Positions 1-6,642 of a DNA stretch of 23,049 nt are shown piece by piece. The stretch's first letter is position 1. Every line of letters begins with the position of its first letter. A program made the position numbers and the translations under genes. The stretch is taken from positions 1 through 23,049 of the forward strand of contig JAANBB010000555.1 of NCBI GenBank assembly GCA_014621425.1, in the 5' to 3' direction. The stretch comes from Cylindrodendrum hubeiense (Eukaryota; Ascomycota; Sordariomycetes; Hypocreales; Nectriaceae). The notes under the pieces were generated by a model. The model worked only from the letters and a program-made list of their open reading frames with translations. It was not told the DNA's origin and did no database searches.

Positions 1-1
1 C

Positions 2-943
2 TGGGCAGTCGCAAGTAATGACGGGTGGACGCCGTTAAATTCAGCGTCAGAATCTGGGCATACTGGCATTGTCAAGTTGCTGCTCGCTAATGGAGCTGAC
101 TGGACGGTTGCAAATAATGACGGGTTGACGCCGTTAGATATCGCTTCGGAAAGTGGGAATACAGCAGTAGTGAGGTTGTTATTAATGCACGGGGCCAATT
201 TAACGTTTCCGGATAGCGATGGGTGGACACCATTATTCGTGTCATCAGCTAATGGGCATATCAAATGTGTTGAGCTGCTGCTGGACTGGGGAGCTGATTG
301 CACTACCAGAGCCAAAGACGAGCGAACGGCATTACACGAAGCAGCATCCAAAGGACATGTTGAGGTGGTTAAGCAGTTATTGGAGAATATGAGCGATATT
401 GCAATCACTAACAAAGATGATTGCGGTTGCACACCAATGCTACTTGCAGCCAGAGCAGGACATGATCAAGTCGTCCAGTTGCTGTTAGCCCGCATGCCAC
501 TTGCAGCAAGTTCGGAAGACTGGCATGGTTCAACAGCTCTGTTCGCCGCAACGAGAAACGGCCATGCTACTACAGTGGAACTTTTACTCACTGCCAATGG
601 TGTTCACATTGACCATCGAGATGGCTTTGGTCGGACAGTATTCTGGTGGGCGAAGCGACGTGGACATGACCGAGTCACCGAGCTCCTGCAACAGCATGCA
701 GAGAGGCAGGGTATCGACATCCACCATGATGACACTTCAATATCGGTCAAAAGTGTACTCTTCAACGAGAACCTAGGTTATTGCGATGCTTGTTTAACAA
801 GTATCCCGGACGATGAGAGCTGGAGTCATTGCAGTCTTTGTGTCGGCTTTGCCCTCTGTTTAGATTGCGTTGAGCTGGGGGTGAAGTGTCGAGACAAATC
901 TCACACATTAGTGTTACAACAGCCTGATTCCAACACTTCATGA
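2..943 (+). CDS. Ankyrin-repeat protein with C-terminal ZZ-like zinc finger (5' partial)
   Basis: The frame is open from base 2 to the TGA at 941-943, giving 313 residues with the true start outside the window. About seven 33-residue ankyrin repeats run from residue 1 to about 235, each with the TPL.. or TAL.. turn followed by a GH..VV.LLL-type helix. The tail holds a ZZ-like zinc-binding pattern: C261-x2-C264, C277-x2-C280, C286-x2-C289, C296 and H301. Ankyrin stacks mediate protein-protein contacts and ZZ fingers usually bind peptides or ubiquitin-like partners; the ligand here is unknown. In fungi such stacks are often the sensor end of NACHT/NLR proteins, so the missing N-terminus could carry a nucleotide-binding domain, but that is inference. 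The first two repeats are very alike at DNA level, suggesting recent duplication. The family call is firm; the biological role is not. Confidence 0.88.
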   Translation, partial: WAVASNDGWTPLNSASESGHTGIVKLLLANGADWTVANNDGLTPLDIASESGNTAVVRLLLMHGANLTFPDSDGWTPLFVSSANGHIKCVELLLDWGADCTTRAKDERTALHEAASKGHVEVVKQLLENMSDIAITNKDDCGCTPMLLAARAGHDQVVQLLLARMPLAASSEDWHGSTALFAATRNGHATTVELLLTANGVHIDHRDGFGRTVFWWAKRRGHDRVTELLQQHAERQGIDIHHDDTSISVKSVLFNENLGYCDACLTSIPDDESWSHCSLCVGFALCLDCVELGVKCRDKSHTLVLQQPDSNTS

Positions 944-1419
944 AAATGGTTATCACGCTCTTCTCTATTGGAAAGGGCAGGCATTTGGAGATACCTTTGA
1001 CCCTCGGGGGTTGAGAGGCTAGCTTATGTACCATTGGCGCTGGGTAGTTGAGCCTGTTCAATAACCCCAGAGGGGTCACGGTTTTGTGTTTGAAGGATTG
1101 ATCTTGAGAACCTTCTTGGTTTTGTTCCTGAGAACGTGCGCCTAAGATGATGAACCAGAAATATTTGGGCGATGTCTATTATATACTTACATGCTCTCCT
1201 TGACATTTGAAAGCATTGTCATTCCTACACAGAAGAAACATTATAGTATTTGCTAAGAATAAATTGCGATATGTTTCTTCAATACAAGCTACAGTATATA
1301 ACACTTATTTCTTCTACTACACATATGTATCAGATTTATTTTACTTCCATTAACTCTTCTCTGATTAGTACGTAATCCTCGTGCTCTTACGTATTTCATA
1401 CGTGCGAATAGCAAGACTC
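944..1419. other. Intergenic, AT-rich, no gene seen
   Basis: Moderately AT-rich sequence follows the ankyrin gene. Short open frames occur but none has domain-like composition or credible splice signals. It probably holds the 3' UTR of the ankyrin gene. I see no repeat array or RNA gene. Confidence 0.5.
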
Positions 1420-1701
1420 TCAGGAACACAACGCAGGGATATGAGGAGGAGGTTGTTTATGGAAAGAAATGCACATTATTTTATCAAGTCTAAGTACTAT
1501 CAGGTCCGTCCCTGAATTGATGCTCTGTGTGTCGAGCCCGTTTATTTCCACATTCCTTTTCCCGTTCCTGGGTATATCCGTCCCAGTAATGAATGTCATG
1601 ATGATCGTTGATCCGTCCGTCGTCACGGTGTAGTCATTTAATGTGCCCCAGATGTACGCCGCCGAGCTTGCTCATGCAAGAAGAGTATTAAAAAGTGCCA
1701 T
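1420..1701 (-). pseudogene. Possible small secreted protein gene broken by an in-frame TGA
   Basis: On the minus strand an ATG at 1699-1701 starts a short hydrophobic leader-like stretch (MALFNTLLA). The next codon is TGA (1672-1674), and the same frame then stays open for about 83 residues to 1420. The residues after the stop begin ASSAAYIWGTL and continue with alternating polar and hydrophobic residues rich in Thr, Ile and Gly, such as TDGSTIIMTFITG. This looks like a small beta-rich secreted protein whose signal peptide has taken a nonsense mutation. I do not recognise a family. The alternative is chance: the open stretch is short, the last 20 residues look less coding, and no splice pair that removes the TGA is visible. 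Confidence 0.35.
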
Positions 1702-1769
1702 TATGCAAGGCAAAGGATGAAGAAGAGAAGAAAAAGATTAAGTCGTTAAATCGTCACTTTATGAATCGC

Positions 1770-2336
1770 TCACAGAACAGCGCTCATCTCGGTGACGGGC
1801 ACCTTGACAGTGAGGGGCTTGCAGCTGATGAGGTGGTGAGAGTAGAGGCCGCTCTTGCCCTCGGTGTAGTTGGGGTTCTTGTAGGTGGAGTCGTCACAGC
1901 TGAGTTCGAGAGCCTTGGATCCCTTGGCCTCATAGCGACCACCCTCGGCGGCGCAAGACCAGGACTGGTCAATGGCGAGGACACGGGTCTTGTGGTTGAA
2001 GGTGAAGCTGGCCGAGTCGCCCGACTCGGACTTGCAGGTGTAGGTCTTGCCGTCGAAGGAATCCTTGGACTGGCTGGTGGCCTTGCACTTGGCCTTGTAG
2101 GAGAGGGCCGAGTTCTCAAGGGTGAAGGTGGCGGTGGACGAGTAGACGGACTTCTTGGGGCTGGTGTAGGTGTGCGAGGCCTCGTATGTGAAGTCGTGGA
2201 CCTTCCAGCTGTTGACCTTGCCGCCCCTGGCCATGCAAGACTCGGTGGTCTTGGCGCGGGAGACGATGGAGATGGCGGGAGCGGCGATGGCGCCGCTGGC
2301 GAGGAGGAGAGTGGTGAAGAGAGCGGTGATCTGCAT
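1770..2336 (-). CDS. Small secreted six-cysteine protein, AA1-like / Alt a 1-type
   Basis: An intronless frame of 188 residues starts at the ATG at 2334-2336. I prefer this start to the longer upstream frame because it opens directly on a signal peptide (MQITALFTTLLLASGAIAA, cleavage expected near residue 19), and the upstream extension is low-complexity and Ser/Pro/His/Asn-rich. The mature part has six Cys (34, 84, 101, 128, 147, 172), enough for three disulfides. It also has the W-x-V-x-DFTYEASHTYTSP pattern near residue 44 and a later IDQSWSC block, which resemble the fungal AA1-like domain related to the Alt a 1 beta-barrel allergen family. Such proteins are secreted and some act as effectors or elicitors; a role here is inference. 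Third codon positions are strongly C-rich, marking this strand as coding. Secretion is well supported; family membership is moderate. Confidence 0.85.
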   Translation of the reverse strand: MQITALFTTLLLASGAIAAPAISIVSRAKTTESCMARGGKVNSWKVHDFTYEASHTYTSPKKSVYSSTATFTLENSALSYKAKCKATSQSKDSFDGKTYTCKSESGDSASFTFNHKTRVLAIDQSWSCAAEGGRYEAKGSKALELSCDDSTYKNPNYTEGKSGLYSHHLISCKPLTVKVPVTEMSAVL

Positions 2337-2502
2337 ATTGGCGATGTTGGGAGGGTTGAAGGGTGAGAGGTGAGTGTGAGGGGTGCTTAGGTAAGACGGA
2401 GGGCGATTCTTGGGTTGTTTGGGAGTGAAGATGGAGTGTGATGATGGCGGTGTGGTGTTGTGATTGTGTCTTATCCGGATCCCAAGGGCGGCCGGTCTCG
2501 TC

Positions 2503-2510
2503 TTTAAATA
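2503..2510 (-). promoter_or_regulatory. TATA-like box upstream of the secreted AA1-like gene
   Basis: The minus strand reads TATTTAAA here, about 170 bases upstream of the chosen ATG at 2336. Polypyrimidine-rich sequence lies between it and the ATG, as is common for well-expressed fungal secreted-protein genes. Position and sequence fit a core promoter; there is no transcript evidence. Confidence 0.45.
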
Positions 2511-2670
2511 CTGCTCCCTAGCCAATGTTCCAGCGGACGCTTGTCAGACTATCGAACAGCATTCTTAGTGAAGCCACCGGCGAACAACGGTCCCGCGCAC
2601 ACAACACCAGGCGGGCACCCGGGCAGCGTGATGGGCCGGCCGGCGTGACGTAGCACGCAGCTCGTATTTC

Positions 2671-2693
2671 CCCAAGTCCCAAGTCCCAAGTCC
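2671..2693. repeat. 7-bp tandem repeat, about three copies
   Basis: The unit CCCAAGT is repeated three times head to tail at 2671-2691. It lies upstream of the AA1-like gene. It is short and probably a slippage product. Confidence 0.8.
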
Positions 2694-3227
2694 ACACCCA
2701 ATGCGGCCCCGGCAGCGCGGAGTGGGCCCGTCGGTCTCCATTCGGCATGCGTTAAGCGTATGCATATCCTAAAATAGGTGAACAGCCCAGGGACAAAAGG
2801 GCCAGGGAAGAGACGACGGGCGAGCCGGAAATACGGGCTAATGCCCAATCGAGCATGGGTGTCGCCAGCCCAGAGCGGAGGGCCCAGAGGCGGCTTGCAG
2901 GCGGTCGTGGTTTTTCAGCACCGTCGTCTGCGGTGTGGATTCGTACCGGCTGCTGTGGCGTGAAGCCCGGAGCCTCGCCCTTTCTAGAGCCAGACCAGGC
3001 GCATATGCGCTATGCTATAGCGGTCATGGACCAGTCGATAGTGGGCGCGCACCGACCAGGAACACGCTGTAGACGGAAGATTCGGATGGCTAGCCCTTGG
3101 CCCTGCGTTCGCGATGACAATGCCGGACATAATTAGCTCTCTCGACGTTGTGGGAAGAACACTCGGTAATAGCGTGAACGAATCGTATGAGCCGGTTCAG
3201 CTCGGGAAACAATTCACGCAGGCGATG

Positions 3228-3254
3228 GATGCCATGGATGCCATGGATGCCATG
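3228..3254. repeat. 9-bp tandem repeat, three perfect copies
   Basis: The unit GATGCCATG is repeated three times at 3228-3254 and followed by a degenerate CATGTGCATGCAT. The unit length is a multiple of three, but no convincing reading frame surrounds it. Confidence 0.85.
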
Positions 3255-3861
3255 TGCATGCATTCTGACTAACAGGTACGAAGCTCTGCTCCTCTCTTCC
3301 AGCATCACAGCCAACAGCATTCAACCACTCCAGTCTCCTCCGTCACGCCCTGAGGTGAGGCTTCCGGTGCCCCGCACGCTTTGCAACTCGGCGACATCAT
3401 CGGCGGTGAAGTGGAGCGTCGACACGCCCTCACCACGAAATCGCCGCGGGTGGTTGGCGCTCCCCGGAGCCAAGCCGGGAGGCCAAGAGGATCTGCAGCG
3501 CCCGGCCAGGGGTCGTCGAAACCTTTGACGGATGCATCGACACTCAGCACGTCGTAAACCTAAGCCCTTCACAGGATCAGCCAGCAGCGTTTCCCAATCG
3601 CCAGCGCGTCCACGGTCGCTGGCAGAATGCGCGGCGGCTGGGCTCACGACATAGCCACCCTGTCGGTCCAGCAGCGTCCTACAGGAGTTGCCATGTGTGA
3701 TGGCGCCGCGCGCATCGCGCACTTACACAGCGCCGTTTGGGCAGCGGCCGTTGCACGGCAGCCACCGCGTGGACGGGGTCATCGGGTTGAACGTACCTTG
3801 CCCTGGCAGATCCCAAAATCCCTCCCGTGATGCTAACTGCAAGGCTGGGCCGAGCGGGTGC

Positions 3862-3906
3862 CGCACCTCCTCCGCGCACCTCCTCCGCGCACCTCCTCCG
3901 CGCACC
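3862..3906. repeat. 13-bp tandem repeat, about 3.5 copies
   Basis: The unit CGCACCTCCTCCG occupies 3862-3874, 3875-3887 and 3888-3900 without mismatch, with a partial fourth copy to 3906. A 13-bp unit shifts frame at each copy, which argues against coding here. Confidence 0.85.
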
Positions 3907-4837
3907 AGCGACGCTACTGCACAGAAGCATCCTCCGAGCCCAGGAACCCCATCTCCAGAACACCCGGTTTTGACCATCTTGGGCTGGGCGATCAGCGAAC
4001 CCGCTCGGCCGCATAAACGAGGGGAAACCGAACCATCTCGGCCGGCTGTTGTGCGTTAAACCCTGAACTTCGCTCAGCCTTGAATGCCGGGCAACAGCCT
4101 CGATCCCACTCCCAGCCTCTCGCCACGACGTCAGGCGGTTGGTCCGCCGAGACCCATGGAAGGATTCCCCTCCACCACACTCCATGGCCACGACATTGTT
4201 CCGCGGGGTTACGAGCCGCACAAACACCGTCGCGCCGTGGAACACTGAGACAAGATGTCCTTGCCCTGCTTACCATCCCCAATCGTCACATCGCCACCGC
4301 CCTCAACAAAATTCCACGAGAGCGGTCTGCGGCGGCCTCCTGCTGCTGCCAGGCGTGCCCGACGGCGGGCGATGGCCTTGACCGCCGCTGCGATCGTAGG
4401 GCCCTTGTGCCACCCTACGAGCGGGCCGCTGCAGGGACCAACCCCGTGCGCGTCACGATCGCATGCATCGCCGTGTTGCTAAACATGGCATCGGTCCACT
4501 TCCGAAGAACTTTGCTCGCTGGAGCAACGAGCGGGGTGACAGAGAGGGGAGAAGTCGCTGGGTGGGCCGTCGCCAGGCGATCGCTGCGATGCTGCATCTC
4601 CGAGCTGAGCCATGACGGTGACGGTGTCTCCGGGGCTTACTGATGTCTCTCCAGCGGCAACTTTGCCCATCCAACGTTAGACTCGGCCGCACAGGTGTCA
4701 GGCGGGCGCTGGTGGGCCTCAGACTAGCTGCGCATCTCGTGTGTGCTCCGGAACGTCCTTCGGTGGCGTGCCTGCCACCGGGCCCGGTCGGCCACCTGCA
4801 TTCTACCGTATTTGAATGCATGTTGTTTACCTGTGAT

Positions 4838-5007
4838 TCCTTGTGAAACCACTCACCGAAATACAGGTACCTGGGGCCGTGTCTAACCTCGATGCCCAAG
4901 TAGGCTGCAATATTGTAGACATCCCAAAGTCGGACGGCCAAGGCGAGACACCGCGGGAAGATGCCTCGGGACATGGACTCCTGTACCCGTTTCCAGTGAG
5001 ACAGATT
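4838..5007 (-). other. Candidate exon, unidentified protein (minus strand)
   Basis: Minus-strand frame running from an acceptor-like TTTTAG (ending at 5008) to a CAG followed by GTAAAC near 4838. Its roughly 57 codons are unusually protein-like: SHWKRVQESMSRGIF, then LALAVRLWDVYNIAAYL, then RYLYFGEWFHKE, with mostly G or C in third positions, in contrast to the Arg/Pro-rich frames nearby. I do not recognise the family and find no clean continuation on either side. It may be a remnant of a lost gene. Confidence 0.3.
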
Positions 5008-5011
5008 CTAA

Positions 5012-5167
5012 AAGTTTGAATGTAGGGCCATTGACACCCGAATTCCTCTTGCATTGATCTCCCTTGATAAGCTGTTCACTGGACTTGGCGGGGAACGCTA
5101 TGTCTTGTTCGGGCTTGGCGGTGTTGCTGCCCCGCATCCAGATTTGCCTGATAGTTCTAATTTCTTT
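5012..5167 (+). other. Candidate exon, unidentified protein (plus strand)
   Basis: A plus-strand frame follows an in-frame TAA at 5009-5011 and stays open for about 52 codons. It includes KFECRAIDTRIPLALISLDK, GERYVLFGLGGVAAPHPDLP and DSSNFFG, a globular-looking composition. It is followed by GTGAGT, a strong donor, near 5169. The opposite strand is also open over much of it, so strand choice is uncertain. I do not recognise the family; with the neighbouring minus-strand stretch it may mark two truncated genes meeting at about 5010. Confidence 0.3.
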
Positions 5168-5170
5168 GGT

Positions 5171-5664
5171 GAGTATTCTCGAGTTATGCAACGATTTCTT
5201 TCGTATTTATTACAACTCCTATGAAAGCCAGTTTCAACGAATGTGGTTCTACTATCCTCTTTTCACTATTTTTGTGTTGTTTGTTCACGTTTCCCATTGT
5301 TGAACCGAGCATATGCTCCATGGGCGGAAAGTCAGTGAAGTTCGTTTTACATATCCAGAGCAGCTGATGTACGATCCCACACCATTCGAGGTCAACACTA
5401 TTTGTCCAAATGGGCAATTCTGTTCTTCATACTCATAGATGTAGTTACACATTTCCTAAAAGCTTCATATTTCTACACTGCTGCCTGCTTCAGCCTCATT
5501 GATGTCTGCCAAGTTCTAGGGTAATTGGAGGATTTGCATCACGATCCCCGCTTTTATGTCAGCATTGATCCTTCAGATGCCGAATATCCGCGAGCTCAAT
5601 TAACTCTCATCTTACTCTTCCTTCCTCTTCCGCTGTCAAATATCCTTATTAAACCTCTGACCTC
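5171..5664. promoter_or_regulatory. Intergenic region upstream of the PPxY protein gene
   Basis: AT-richer sequence ends in a pyrimidine-rich tract (about 5605-5660, many TCT and CTTCC runs) directly before the ATG at 5665, typical of fungal core promoters and 5' UTRs. Short frames inside, including one near 5184-5417 on the minus strand, look non-coding. Confidence 0.45.
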
Positions 5665-6606
5665 ATGGCCTCCGAAAAAGAAAGAGACGCCAAGGCGGGC
5701 CAGGATCTCGTCAATGAAGACGCACCGCCAATTTATGAGGCGACTGACCCCGCGCCGTCTACTCTCACGCAGCCGGCTCCACCTCCGGTTGACAACAAGT
5801 CGGGCCACACCGACTCAACGCGCCCGACGGCCGAGTCGCCGTTCAGCTTCCCCCTAGATACCCCTCTCCCCCCGTATTCGGCTGCATCGGGATCGAGCAG
5901 CCAGCGGCCAATCGCCATCCCTCAGATCACGCCCGAGCCGGCCTCACCACTGCTCACTGCATACGCCCCGTTGCTCCTCACCTACGGTATCCCTGCGGAG
6001 ACGTGGCATTCCTTCCTCGAGACCGTCTCTGCCTTTCTCGCGGCCAAGGTGTCGGACCGCGCCCTTCGCCATGTCGCAAACATGGGCAAGCAGGTCGGCG
6101 AAGGCCCCAAGAGTCTTGCCAAGGGCATCATCTCCCACGCCAAGGACGTTGGCAAGGGCATAGGCAGCAATGCGAAACGCGGAAACATCCTCGGTGCCGC
6201 CATGGGCGTTGTCGGAGGCGCCATCTCGATACCCGTGTCCGCGGCCCTGGGCACTGTTCGCACGGCCGCCCTACTACCCATGTCTGCCGTGTCGGCCGCT
6301 ACCAAGTCTCCAGAGTCAGCCCGTGAGCGCACTACAGCTTACTTGGCCGTTGTCAACAAAGACTGGTTCCATGGCCGGGGTCTCCATGCAACTCTGCTAG
6401 ATTCGCAGGAGATTTCTCAGCTCGTCGGCGCATCTGTTATTGACCAAGTTGAGCTACGAAACGACAAGGAAGAGAGTGTCGAGCTCAAGCTTGGTGCGTT
6501 GGGGGATCACATTGCTAAACTGGAGGTTCGGACCCCAGCTACCCTGGCCGTGGGGCCCAGGACGTTGTGGTTGGTATTGACACAGGTAAAGCAAGAGGAT
6601 TTGTAA
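5665..6606 (+). CDS. Conserved-looking fungal protein of unknown function with a PPxY motif
   Basis: An intronless frame of 313 residues starts at the first ATG, just after a pyrimidine-rich leader. Residues 1-90 are disordered, Pro/Ser/Glu-rich and contain PPIY at 21-24, a PPxY motif that WW domains such as those of Nedd4/Rsp5 ubiquitin ligases bind; a second LPPY occurs near residue 70. Residues about 95-125 look helical. A Gly/Lys/Ala-rich amphipathic stretch (GKQVGEGPKSLAKGI, then GKGIGSNAKRGN) leads into a weakly hydrophobic Gly/Ala segment (ILGAAMGVVGGAISIPVSAA), which could associate with a membrane. The tail (about 225-313) looks like a small alpha/beta domain. I believe similar proteins are widespread in filamentous fungi, but I know no function. 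Its stop lies 36 bases from the stop of the convergent SNF2 gene. Confidence 0.8.
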   Translation: MASEKERDAKAGQDLVNEDAPPIYEATDPAPSTLTQPAPPPVDNKSGHTDSTRPTAESPFSFPLDTPLPPYSAASGSSSQRPIAIPQITPEPASPLLTAYAPLLLTYGIPAETWHSFLETVSAFLAAKVSDRALRHVANMGKQVGEGPKSLAKGIISHAKDVGKGIGSNAKRGNILGAAMGVVGGAISIPVSAALGTVRTAALLPMSAVSAATKSPESARERTTAYLAVVNKDWFHGRGLHATLLDSQEISQLVGASVIDQVELRNDKEESVELKLGALGDHIAKLEVRTPATLAVGPRTLWLVLTQVKQEDL

Positions 6607-6642
6607 CCCATATAGTAATAAGACGTGTGTTGTATTTAATTT

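Larger units (their letters stand above)
2530..4834. other. GC-rich intergenic stretch without a recognisable gene
   Basis: About 2.3 kb of GC-rich DNA carries overlapping open frames on both strands, as expected when stop codons are rare through composition alone. The encoded peptides are Arg/Pro/Ala/Gly-rich and low in hydrophobic core residues, and none matches a family I know. The stretch holds three small tandem repeats (near 2671, 3228 and 3862) and a 12-bp palindrome (2999-3010). It may hold promoter or UTR sequence for flanking genes, a non-coding transcript, or long-decayed DNA. Confidence 0.5.

Noticed and set aside
1695..2366. A 223-codon plus-strand frame over the AA1-like gene
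   Set aside because: It is Gly/Val/Leu-rich, lacks domains and is the antisense shadow of a C-rich third-position coding strand; the minus strand has a signal peptide and ordered Cys residues.
2999..3010. 12-bp palindrome GCGCATATGCGC
   Set aside because: It is a single short palindrome in GC-rich DNA with no associated gene or partner site; expected occasionally by chance.
3679..4643. Frames of about 187 codons on both strands
   Set aside because: They lie in GC-rich DNA with few stops; peptides are Arg/Pro/Ala-rich with no hydrophobic core, domain or splice signals. A tandem 13-bp repeat shifts the frame.
5064..5303. Plus-strand 79-codon frame with hydrophobic residues
   Set aside because: It overlaps the better candidate frame at 5012-5167 in another phase and runs into AT-rich DNA; its hydrophobicity comes from T-rich codons.
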